This document shows, piece by piece, positions 16,341 through 28,300 of a DNA stretch of 64,000 nt. The notes beneath the pieces are model-generated. The model saw only the letters and a program-made list of their open reading frames with translations. It searched no databases and had not been told where the DNA came from. Position 1 is the first letter of the stretch. Every line of letters starts with the position of its first letter. Both the position numbers and the translations under genes were made by a program. Source of the DNA: Streptomyces sp. V2I9 (GTDB taxonomy: Bacteria > Actinomycetota > Actinomycetes > Streptomycetales > Streptomycetaceae); assembly GCF_030817475.1 (NCBI RefSeq), contig NZ_JAUSZJ010000002.1, forward strand, positions 6,874,158 to 6,938,157. The letters are read 5' to 3'.

Positions 16341-19300
16341 TTAATCCCGCCCACTGACAACGCGATCGAGTGCGGCCACGTCGAGGGTACGGGTGAGGAG
16401 GTGCAGGGGCGCGGCCCGGATTCCGGTCGACTCCGCCGCCTCCCAGTAGGCCGCCCCCGTGGCCGCGTCGACCAGGCCCCGGACGAGCGGGACAGCGGCC
16501 CCCGACGCGTGGAGAAGGGATTCGAGGCGGCACGACGCGATGGTGTCCGGCACCATCGGCCGGGCCAGGTAGCCGGCCACCGCGGCGGCCGGCAGACCCT
16601 CGGCCGGCCGTTGTCGTACGGTTCCGGCGCTCAGCAGCCCGCCGCCGACGATCATGACGTCCTTCGTCCGGTCCATCCGCTCGAAGGCCCGCGCCGTGTC
16701 GAAGCAGTGCGGGAACGAGTCGTCGACCACCGTCGTCCCCGGTGCCAGGCGGTCGACGTCCAGGAGCGCGCCGCCGCCCCCGCCGACCGCCGCGACGATC
16801 AGACCGGCCCCGTACACCGCGTCGGGGAGCCCGTGGCCCTCCGACTCGACCACCTCCACGTCCTCGACGAGGCGGCGTTCCAGCAGGCTTTCGGCCAGCT
16901 CTTTCAGGCGCGGCCCGCTGCCCGGCGCGTCGCAGAGCAGCAGACGGGCGGGCGGCCGCTGGGCACGGGTGAGCAGCAACTCCAGCGAGGACGAGCCGAT
17001 CGAGCCGAGCCCCACGAACGCGACGGTGAGAGCGCTCAGCCGCCGCCCGGTCGCGTCGAGCGCGGCGTGCACGGTCCGGACGACGGACACGACGGTCGTC
17101 GCGTGACCGGTGGTGAGAGCGGGGACGGCGGCCCCGGTGGTGCCGAGTTCCCGCAGGACGTCGAAGCCGTAGCCGGTGAGGGAGGGGATCATGCCGGCGA
17201 GGGACACCGCCCGCGCACCGAGCGACCCGGCGAGCTCCACGCCTCGCGCGGTGTGTCCGAGGAGGTTCCCGTCGGAGGCCAGTTCGTCCGCGAACACCGG
17301 CACGCCGACGAAGCCCGACCGGCCCAGCGGGGTGCCGAGCGTCTCCAGGTGCCGGGGCTGTCCGGCAGGGAACAACAGGGCCCGCAACTCCTCCCGCCGC
17401 AGGGCCGCTCGGGGCAGCCCCGCCATCCGGGCGAGGTCGGCCGGGGACGGCAGATAGCCGATGAGCGCGGCGTCCAGCCGTTCGCCCCCGCCCACGTCCG
17501 GTCGGTCCGGGTCCCGGCCCTTCCGGACCGGCCGTGGTACGTCCCGCCGGTCCGGGCGAGCGTCCCGTCGGCCCCGGCCCGAGGGCCGCGGCCTCTCCGG
17601 GGGCCCGGAGACGGGGCCGGGCCCGGCCCAGGCCGCCGCCTCCACGAGACCGTCGCGCACCGTGCCCGCGAGCGCGGCCAGCGTCCGCGGGGTGAACGCC
17701 GTCGCCGCCGCGCGGACGGTGATCCGCAGTCGCCCCCCTTCCGGCGCGGCCGCCAGGAACACGTCCGTACCGGCCGGAGGCGGTGTGAACACGCTGTCGC
17801 CGTCCTCCCCGACGACGGTCAGCGTCCGGCCGCCCACCGGGCCCAGGGCGGAGAAGTCCAGGGAGGTGAAGAAGAACTGCGAGGTCAGCGGCAGCCCGTT
17901 GGGCAGCGACGGAACTGCCCCCTCGTATGCCCGCGCCTCGGCCGCCTCGGTGGCGACGCGCCGCAGATCGTCGTCGAAGCCGGCGTCGTCGGGCCGCCCG
18001 GACGCCGGACCCGCCGGGCGCAGCGGCACGGCCGTGGCGAACGGCCCGAACACCCGGTGCGCGTCGGGCAGGGCGTGGTCCCGGCCGCTCACCGCGAGGC
18101 CGAGCACCAGATCCGCCCGGCCTGTCGCCGCGACGAGGGCCCGGTAGTAGGCGGTGAGCACCGGGACGTACAGGCTCGATCCGCTGTGGACGGCGGCGAG
18201 TCCGCGCAGCGCCGACACCTGGTCGGCCTTGAGCGTGAAACCGTGGGTGTGGAACAGCGGGTCCGGTCCGGGGAGCCGGCCCGCGCCGGTGTCCGTCGTC
18301 GTGCCGGCGGAGAGCACCGGCGGCACGTAGGGCGTGCTGAGCCGCGTCCACCGGTCCACGCCCGCCGGGGCGGGGCAGGCCGTCACGGGATTCTCGGCCG
18401 GGGCCTGCGCCGCGTCGGCGTCCGACCGCGCCGCGAGGTGGGCGGCGTGGTCGTGGAACGTGCTGCGCAGCGGCGCCGAGGCCGGTGCGCCGCCGTCCGC
18501 CAGGGCGTCGTACACGGTCGTCAGCTCGCGGATCAGGAGCGCGGCGCTGTAGCCGTCGCCGATGATGTGATGCGCGTGCGCGACCAGCACGTGCTCCTCG
18601 GGTGCGACGGTGAGCACCCGCAGCCGCAGCAGAGGCCAGGCCCAGGGTTCGAAGCGGCGCGCCCGCTCGGCGGCGGCCCGCTCCTCCACCTGCTCCGGGC
18701 CGGTCAGGGTCTCGAAGTCGACCGGCAGGCGCAGGGAGGACGGAAGCTCCTGCTGGACGGCCGGACGGGCTCCTGCCGGGAAGACGGTGCGCAGCATCGG
18801 ATGGCGGGCGACGAGCGTGTCCACCGCGCTCTGGAAACGGGCCCGGTCCAGGCGCCCGTGCAGCCGGATCCGGGTGAGCCAGGACGAGGTCGCTCCCGGC
18901 GCGATGGCCTCGGCCAGCAGGAAGCCCCGCTGGGTCGGGGTGAGCGGGTGGGGCGGCGGAGCCGTGGCCGGTCCGGGGCCCGCGGCGCGGCCCGGCACCT
19001 CGTGGTCGCGCGCGGAGGCGTCCGGCCCGCGGTCCGCGCCCGCGTCCGCCGACGCGTCCAGAGCGGACGCGAGCGACGCGAGGGTCCGGTGACGGTAGAT
19101 CACCGTGGGCCGGGGGAGCGGCCCGCCCTGCTTCTCCAGGCGGGCGAACACCTCCAGTACGAGCAGGGAGTCGCCTCCCAGGACGAAGAAGTCGTCCTCG
19201 CGGCACACGTCGTCGGTCCGGAGCAGGGCGGACCAGACGGCGGCCAGCCGGACCTCGGTCGGGGTACGGGGCGCTGTGCGCGGGGCCGGGCGCGACGGGG

Positions 19301-22300
19301 ACGCCGTACGGGACGGCTGGGGCGTTCGGCCGTCGGCCGAACCCGCGCCGGCAGCGGACTCCGTGACCGCCTCGGCGGCTGCCCCGCCCGTCCCGGCCCC
19401 GCCGGACGGTTCCCGGAGGTCCAGGAGTACGCGCCGGTCGATCTTGCCGGTGCCCGTCAGCGGCATCCTGCCGATCCGGGTGATCCGCGACGGAAGCATG
19501 TACGGGGGCAGCGACTGCGCGAGATGGAGGCGGAGCGCCGCGGCGTCCGCGCCGCGACCCGGGGTCACGAAAGCGGCCAGCCGCCCGTCCAGGACGAGGA
19601 CGGCGGCGTGGGCGACCTCCGGATGGGTCTGGAGCACCGCCTCGACCTCGCCCGGCTCGACCCGGTTGCCGCGGATCTTCACCTGGTCGTCCAGCCTCCC
19701 GAGGAATTCCAGGACGCCGTCCGCGGAGCACCGCACGCGGTCACCGCTGCGGTACCAGCGACGTCCGGCCAGCACCGTGAACGCCGCCTCGTTCAGGTCC
19801 GGTTCGCCGAGGTAGCCCGCGGTCAGGCCGATACCGGAGATCAGGAGTTCGCCGGCATCGCCGGGCCTACGGGGCTCACCGCCGGGCCCGGCGACCCTCA
19901 CCTCCGTACCCGAGACCGGGCGGCCGATGGGGAGTCGCCGCACCTCGTCGCCGGGCCGGGACCGGATGATGTGGCAGCTCGTGTTGATGGTCGCCTCGGT
20001 CGGCCCGTACAGGTTGGCGATCTGCTGCCCGTCGCCGAAGAAGTCGAACCAGCGGCGGACATGGGCCGGTGACAGCGCCTCGCCCCCGACATGGATCCAC
20101 CGGAGCGCGGACAGGTCCGGCCGAGGCGCGCCGCGCCGTACCCGTTCCTCGGACGCGCCCAGGAGCTGTTCCCAGAGCGTGGGGACGGAGCTCCAGACGG
20201 TGATCCGGCTCCGCTCGACGTGCGTCAGCAGCCGGTCGGGGTCGCGCAGCAGGTCCCGGTCCACGGTGACCACGGTGGCGCCGACGAGCAGCGGGGCGAG
20301 GAGCTGGCGGACGGAGGCGTCGAAGCAGGGTGACGCGGTCTGGGCGAGCCGGTCGTGCTCGTCGTAGCCGAAGGTGGCGACGGCCCAGTCGAGGTAGTTC
20401 TCCATCGACCGGTGGGTGATCGGCACGGCCTTGGGCCGCCCGGTCGACCCGGATGTGAAGATCACGTACGCGATGCCGTCGGCGTCGGCCGGCCGATCGG
20501 GTACGGGGCCCCCGCCGGGTTGCGCGGCGGGCTGCCGGGCCGTGTCCGCCGGGAAGGGGCCGTGGCCGCCCGTGGCATCCGGGGCACTCCGGACAAGCGG
20601 CGTCACCTCGTCGACGCACACGAGGGTGACGTCGCCGAGCGACGCGCCCACCGCCCGCGTGGCGGCGTGGCAGAGCACCGCGCGGGCCCCCGAGCGCGTG
20701 AGCTGGTCCGCCAGGCGCGCGGTCGGGTGGCCGGCGTCCAGCGGAACCCAGCCCGCCCCGGCGCGCAGGGTCGCCACGACCGACACGACGGTGTAGGCGC
20801 CGGGCTCGGTGAGCAGACCCACGAGGCTCCCCGGAATCACGCCACGGGCGAGGAGAACGGCCGCGAGGGCATGGGAAGCGCGGTCGAGTTCGGCGTACGT
20901 CAGGGTGGCGTCGCCCGTGTCGACGGCGATCGCGTCCGGCGTGGCCCGGAACCGCTCGATCAATCGCCTTACCAGCGTGGCCCTGCCGGTCTCCGGGCAG
21001 TGGCCACCGGCCTCCACGGGAACCGGTGCCGTGCGGCCGGAACCCTCGCTCCCGCCCTCGGACAGCGGTCCTCCGGGCGCGCCGGGTTCCGGCCGGGCGT
21101 CGGGAAGGAGTGGCGCTCCGGGCCGGACCAGAGCGGTCAACGCGTCGTGGAATTCGCGGTCCAGCCGGGCCACCGTCTCCGGATCGAAGAGCCGGACGGG
21201 AAAGTTCCACGAGAAGCGCAGGACGGACTCGTCCTGCCAGCACAGCAGGGTCAGGCGCGTCGCGGCGGTGGCGGTGCCCGCGGCGGTCGGCCGCACGCTC
21301 ACCGGGCACCGTCCGTCGAGAGCGACGGGGAAGCGCGAGAAGCTGAAACCGGCCGGGGACACCGTCCGGGGTCCCGCACCGGACGGGTCGGCCGGCAGCA
21401 GCCGCGCCAGGTCCGGACTCGTGAGGCTCGCGTGCTGTTCGCACTCCAGCCAGATCTCCGCCAGCCGCCCGGCCAGGGCGTCCACCGGCTCCTCCGGGCC
21501 CGTCGAGCACAGCAGGGGGAGGGAGTCGGCGAGCGGCCCCACGAGCCGCTCCAGGCCCGGCCGTCGGTGGTCCCGCCGGGCGCGAGCGACGTTCACCGCG
21601 ATGTCCCGCTGCCCGCTCCACCGGGCCAGACAGCGCACGTGCACGGCGAGGAGCAGATGGAACAGGCTCACCCCGCGAGCGGCGGCCCGCTCCTCCAGCG
21701 CGGCGGTCAGCGCCGCGTCGAGGGCGCTCTGACGCGTGGCGATGGGCGCGGCGGGGAGGGCGGAGGGATCACCGTCGTACGGCAGGCGCAGCGGTTCGCG
21801 GCGGGAGGCCAGCCGCTCCGCCCAGTACCGCCGGTCGACGTCGAGGGCCGTGGGTCCGTCGGCGGAGGACGGCTCGGTGGCGGCAGCGGCCGCGTACGCC
21901 GCGAAGCCGGCGTCGGGTGCGGGCAGACGCGGGTCCTCGCCGTGGACGAGTGCGGTGTAGAGCGTCCACAGCTCCCCGGCCAGGACGTTGAGGCTGTAGC
22001 CGTCACCGGCCGCATGGTGGATCACCAGGACCAGATGGGACAGCTCCGCGCTCTCACGGGCGAGGACCGCGCGCACGGGCGGCTCGGCGGAGAGGTCGAA
22101 CGGCCGGTTGCACAGGTCCGTCTCCACCTGCTCGATACGGCCGGAGAGCTCACGCACCTCGTACCAGTCGAAGAGCGCGGAGGGCGGCGCGACGTACTGT
22201 GCCGGGCCGGTCCCGTCCCCGGTGTCCGCGGCGTTGTCGATACGGACCCGCAGCATGGGGTGCCGGTCGGCGAGGGCGGCGAGCGCGCGGCCCAGGAGCC

Positions 22301-25300
22301 CGGTGTCCAGGGGGCCCCGGACGGTCTGCCGGACGTAGCCGTGCGCGGGTATGTCCGGGTGGAGCCGGCTGCCGGTGAGCAGGGCCAGTTGGACGGGGGT
22401 GAGCGGGAACGAGCGCCCCTCCGGCACCGGGGATGGGGTGGCCGGGGAGACGGGCGCCGGGGAGGGGGAGGGCGTGGTGTCGAGGTACGCGGCCAGTTCG
22501 GCGACGGTCCGGTACTCGAAGAAGAGCGTGGCGGGCAGAGTCCTGCCCAGCTCCCGTTCGAGCTGCCGGACGAGATCGACGGCGGCGAGCGAGTCCAGCC
22601 CGAGCGCGAGGAACGACGCGTCGTCGGGGACGGTGGCGTCGGGCAGTCGCAGCGCCGAAGCCAGCAGCCGACGGAGCAACGCGGCGGTCGGAGTACGGGG
22701 TTCGGCCCCCGTGCGCGCCGTCCCCGGCGCGGGAGCTCCGGTGGCGGGGGCCCGGTGCGCGGCGGCCGGGCCGGTCGCGGGGTGCGCTCCCGCGACGCCC
22801 GCCGTCCCGGTCGGCGGCGGGGAGAGGTCCGGTTCCGGCGACGGCGACAGGTCGGCGAGCAGGAGCTGTGCGGCGTCGACGCCGCACGCCGTACGGAGCG
22901 CGGCCAGCGCGGGAGCGAGGGCGACCGGACGGCTTCCGCCGCTCCGCACGCCGGCGGAACCCGCCCCGGAGCCCCAGTCCGACGCCATGCCCGTCCCGGC
23001 CACCGCCGCGAGGTTCACGGAGAGCCAGCGCCGTCCGGCGTGCCGCTCCGAGGCGGCGAACGCGTCGAGGAAGGCGTTGGCTCCGGCGTAGTCGCCGAGC
23101 GCTCCCGCCAGGCCGGGCAGCACGGCGCTGACGGAGGAGAACGCGACACGCACCGCCGGGTCGAGCCCGTGCCGGCGCAGGGCGAGCGAGAGCAGCAGGG
23201 CGCCCCGCGTCTTCGCGGCCAAGGCGTCCGACGTCTCCTCGGCGCGCCGGTTCCTCAGGGGCGCCGGGCGTACCACACCGGCGGCGTGGAAGAGGGCGTC
23301 GAGACGGGGCAGTTCCGCGACGAGCGCGTCGACGTCCCGCTCCACCGAGACGTCGGCGGCGCGGTAGCGCACGGTCGCACCCAGCGAACGTAGTTCCTCG
23401 GTCAGCCCGGCGGGCGGCCGGGGGGAACGTCCGGTGAGGACGAGGGTCGGGCGGCCCCGGCCCGCGAGTTCGCGCGCGAGCGCGGCACCGATCCCGCCGC
23501 CGCCCCCGGTGATGAGGAACGTGCCGTCGGGCGGCAACGGCGACCGGACGGCCGCTGCCGCAGGCGGTGCCGTGGTGTCGTGCGCCACCGGTGCGAAACG
23601 GCGGGTGAGCCTGCGGCCACCGCGCCAGGCGACGGTGGCGGCCCCGCCCGGGACACCGTCGGCTCCGAGCTCGGCGAGCACGGCGGCCAGGCGCTGCGAC
23701 GGAGTGTCCGACGAACAGAGGTCGACCGCGGCGGCGACCGCGCCCTCGGTCTCCTGCGGGAGAGCCAGAAGAAGGCCGCCGAGGACGGCGTGGGCGGGAC
23801 GAGGCCGCTCCCGCGCACTCCCGGTGGCGTGCACATCCTCGGTCAGCACCAGCAGCCTGCCCGCACGCGTTTCGTCGAACCGGGCCAGGGCCTCGTCGAA
23901 GGCGGCCACCGCGACCTCCTGCGCCCGCCCGAGAGCGTGGGCCGTGTCCTGGTCGGGAGCGGGCCCGGCCACCAGCACCACGGTGTCCGGCGGTCCCTCG
24001 CCCGGTGCGTGCATCCGGATGCCCTCGGCGGAGAGCTGGGAGGCGAGCCGCCCCACGGACGCGGCATCGGGCCCGGTCAGCAGCACCGAACGTACGCCGC
24101 CCCCCGCCGGGCCGGGCAGGGGGACTTCCTCCCAGAGGACCCGGTGCAGCAGCGGGTTCGCGGGCGGAACGGCCCAGTACCGGCTGCGCTGGAAGGGGTA
24201 GGTGGGCAGCAGAATCCGGCGATGTCCCGCGTCCAGCGCGCTCCGGTCCAGCGGAACGCCGAGCGACCAGAGACGTCCGACCGTTCCCAGCAGGTCCCCG
24301 CGCCCGCCCGGTTCATCGACCTGCTCGGCGGCGGCGTCCGGCCGGGCGGCGGAGCGGCCTGGCAGGGCGCACACCACCGTGAACGCACGGTCCGCGCCGG
24401 ACGCGTCGGACACCTCGGACGCGTGGGCAACCTCGGACGCACCGGACACCTCGGACGGGCCGGGCGCACCGGACACCACGGGCCCGCCGGATCGGTGGGG
24501 ACCATGCTCCCGATCGGTCACGCCGGCCCCCACAGTCGCCCCGTTCACGCCGGCCCCCACAGTCGCACCGGACGCACCGGATACGCCGTACCCGCCACCC
24601 GCGTACGCCCTTGTCGCCGCGCGCACCGCACCCGAGAGCGTCATGCCGTGTCCGACCTCGACGAAGGTGTCGTACCCCTCCCGCGCCAGGCGCTCCACGG
24701 CCGCCCCGAACTGCACCGGGCGTTCGGCGTGGTCGCGCAGGTATTCCGGGCCGAGGACCGGCTGCCACTCAGCCGTGACGGTGCTCATCAGCGCGGTGGA
24801 CGGCGCCGCCGGAACGAGCGCCCGCGCCGCTTCGGCGAGCGGGCCGCCGATCGGCCGCATCAGCGGTGAGTGGAAGGCCCGTGAGACGCGCAGACGACGC
24901 GTCGGGACGCCTCGGGCATCGAGAACGCGCGCCGCGCGTTCCACGGCGGACACGCTCCCGGACAGGACCTGGAGACCGGGACCGTTGTACGCGGCCACCG
25001 TGAGCGCCCCGGCGGACTCGGCCACCACCGCGGCGACGGCGTCGTCCCCACCGAGCACGGAGAGCATGGCTCCTGGATCGGTGAACTCGCTCATCAGACG
25101 GCCCCGTTCGGCCGCGAAGCGCACGGCGTCCGGCAGGGTCAGCGCGCCGCCGGCACAGGCAGCGGTGATCTCCCCGACGCTGTGCCCGACGACCGCGTCC
25201 GGTTCCACGCCCCAGGCGCGGAGCTGGCGCGCCAGCGCCACCCCGGACGCGACCAGAAGCGGCTGCGCCACCTCCGTCGCGGCCTGCGCGTCCGGGTCCG

Positions 25301-28300
25301 CGTCCGGGTCCAGGCCCCAGTCCCGCAGGGGCCGGCCGCACACCGGGCCCACGAGCGCCGACGCCTCGTCGAACGTCTCCCGGAACACCGGGGCCGTCCG
25401 GTACAGCGCCCGGTCCTGGCCGGGGAACTGCGCGCCCTGGCCGGGGAACAGGAACACCACGCGTGGCCGGGACCGGACGACGCTTCCGACGCGCCCACGC
25501 ACCGTGCCCGTTCCGGCGGAGGCCACCGCCACGGCGGCGAGCTGCTCCCGCAGATCACCGTCCGCGACGACCGCGAGCCGATGGGGCCCCTCGTCCCGCG
25601 CGGTGCTCGCCGTCCGGCAGACGTCGCCCTCGCGCACGTACGGGCGGTTCTCCAGATACGCGGCGAGCTCGGCCGCCGCGTCGCGCAGGGCACCCGCGCT
25701 CCGGGCCGAGAGGGTCAGGAGATGAGGCCCCTCGACCGTGGTTTCCCGCGCGGCGCTCGCGGCCGGCGGCGTGACCGGGACGGCGGAGGACGGCGAAACC
25801 GGAGCCTGTTCGAGAACGGCGTGGGCATTGGTGCCGCCGAATCCGAACGCGTTGACGCCCGCGACCAGAGGCCCGGCCGCCGTCCACTCCCTGGCCTCGG
25901 ACACCAGGGAGAAACCGGCGGGAGCGAGGCCCGCCGAGGGGGTGGCATGGTGCAGCGACGGAGGCAGCCTGCGGTGACCCAGGGCCAGCACGACCTTCAC
26001 CAGGGAGGGCAGCGCCGCCGCGTTCAGCAGATGGCCGATGTTGGTCTTCACCGACCCGAGCAGCCGGGGTTCGCCGTCGGGCCGTACGGGGAACGCGTGG
26101 GCCAGCGAGCGCAGTTCGATCGGGTCCCCCACGGCGGTGCCGGTCCCGTGGGCCTCGACGTAGGTCACCGTGGCGGGATCGACGCCCGCCGCCTCGTACG
26201 CGCGGGTGATGACCTCGCGCTGCCGCAACGGGTTCGGAGCCATGAGGCTCATCGACCGGCCGTCGTTGTTGACGGCCGTGCCCCGGACCAGCGCGAGTAC
26301 CGGATCGTCCGCGCGCCGCGCCGCGTCCAGGCGTGTCAGGACGATCGCCGCACCTCCCTCGCCGGGCACGAACCCGTCGGCGTCGGCGCTGAAGGCGCGG
26401 CTGCGCCCGGTGGGGGAGAGGGCCTGGGCCGCTTCGAGCAACCGGTGCGGGGACGAGGTCAGATGGAGGTTGACCCCGCCGACGACGGCGAGGTCGCACT
26501 CGCCGTCCAGCAGGCTGCGCCGGGCCAGATGCAGCGCCACCAGGCCCGACGAACACGCCGTGTCCACGGCGAGCGCGGGGCCGTCGAGATCGAGGCACTG
26601 CGAGACGCGGGCGGCGATGAGGGAGGGAAGGTTCCCGGTGAGCGCGGCGGGCGGAGGGGAGCCGTCGGCCGAGGCCCGGTCCAGCACCTCCCGGTAGCCG
26701 CTGTCACCGACCGCCGCGAACACGCCGACGCGGCGACCGCGCCGGCGCGGACCCGCGTACCCGGCGCGTTCGAGGGCCTCGTGCGCGAGTTCCAGGAAGA
26801 GCCGCGCCTGCGGATCGAGCGCCCGCGCCTCCTCAGCCCCGATGCCGAAGTACCCGGCGTCGAAGGCGGCCGGATCCTCCAGGAGCCCCGCCCAACGCCT
26901 CCGGTCGCCCTGCCGGTCGCGGGGGTCGTCACCCCAGCGCTCGTACGGTACGGGGGTGACGGCGTCGCGTCCTTCCAGGAGCAGGTCCCAGAACGCCTCG
27001 GGCGTGTCCGCACCGGGGAAGCGGCACGCGAGTCCGATGACGGCGGCCTCGGCGGACGCCGGGAGAGACCGGGGCGCGGTGGCGGGGGGCCCGGCCGGTG
27101 CGCCAGTCCGGGGCGGTTCCCCTGCTCCGGGAGCGGGGGTCCCCACCGCTTCCGGAGCGGACGTCGGGGGAGGGACGGCCACCGTTCCGGGAGCGATCCT
27201 CAGCAGGTGATCCGCGAGCGCGGACACCGTCCCGTGGTCGCGGATCACCGCCGGCGGCAGCGTCACACCGAACGCCTCCTCCAGCTCCACCAGCACCTCC
27301 ATCGCCTTGAGCGACGTGCCCCCGAGGCTCCCGAACGGCTCGTGCACCCCGATCGACCCGGCGGGCGCACCCAGGACCCGGGCCCAGACGTCCCGGACCG
27401 CCTCGACGGTCTCGGCCCGATCCCGAGGCGCTGCCGCGTGCGACTCCGCCGCCGTCCGATGCCCGTCCGCCCGGCCGACAGGGGCCGCGACCGACAACCC
27501 GCCACCGCCGTCGCACACCGCGACCGAGGAGCTGCCGTCGTCTCCCCTCCCGACCGGCGAACGTCCGCCGTCTCCGGTCCCGACCGACGACCCGTCGCCC
27601 CCGATCCCGACCGGCGAACCCCCGCCGCCCGCAGCGACCGACGAACTGCCGTAGGCCGCCCCGGCGCCATCCCTCGCCTGTCCGCGCACACCCCGCCCGT
27701 GCGCCGCGAACTCGCCCGCCTCGAACCGTTCCCGCAACCGCCGGCGTTGCAGTTTGCCGCTCGTCGTACGGGGAAAAGCCGCGGGCGGCAGGGCCAGCAC
27801 CCGTACGTCGTCATGGAACAGCGCCTCCCGCACCCGCGCCGCCACGCGGTCGAGCACCGTCGCCGCGTCGCGCGGAGGCCGCGCCCAGGGAACGAACACC
27901 ACGACGCGCTCCGCACCGCTGACCGGATCGGACGAACCGATCACCGCCGGGGCTCCGGACGGCAGCCCGTGCGTCGCCGCCACGACCTCTTCCATGTCCG
28001 TGGCGTGGAACGTGCGGCCGTTGAGGGACAGCACGTCCTTGTGGCGGCCCGTGACGCACAGCCGCCCGTCCCGCAGGAACCCGAGGTCACCGGTGCGCAA
28101 CCACCCATCGGCGAACACCTCCGCGCTCACACCGGGAAGACCGTGGTAGCCACGGGCCAGTTGGGGGCCGCGCACCATGATGTGCCCGACCCGCCGGTCC
28201 CCGAGGCCGGCCCCCGCGTCGTCGACGATGCGCACGGCGCAGCCCGCCACCGGCCGTCCGACGTCCATCAACTCGACGGCGCCCTCGCCCGGTTCGGCGT

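Noticed and set aside
16341..17480. Terminal domain of the megasynthase as a standard SDR-type thioester reductase or saccharopine dehydrogenase
   Set aside because: The usual N-terminal TGxTGxxG motif and YxxxK of the SDR type are missing, and the order of motifs including the late Cys fits acyl-ACP reductase better.
16333..19731. A minus-strand open frame of about 1130 codons in another frame
   Set aside because: It overlaps the megasynthase reading frame, which has full A, PCP, C and reductase motifs; this frame has none.
14307..20072. A plus-strand open frame of about 1920 codons
   Set aside because: Antisense to the megasynthase, SWIM and neighbouring genes; composition is Arg/Pro/Gly-rich with no motif and no ribosome site.
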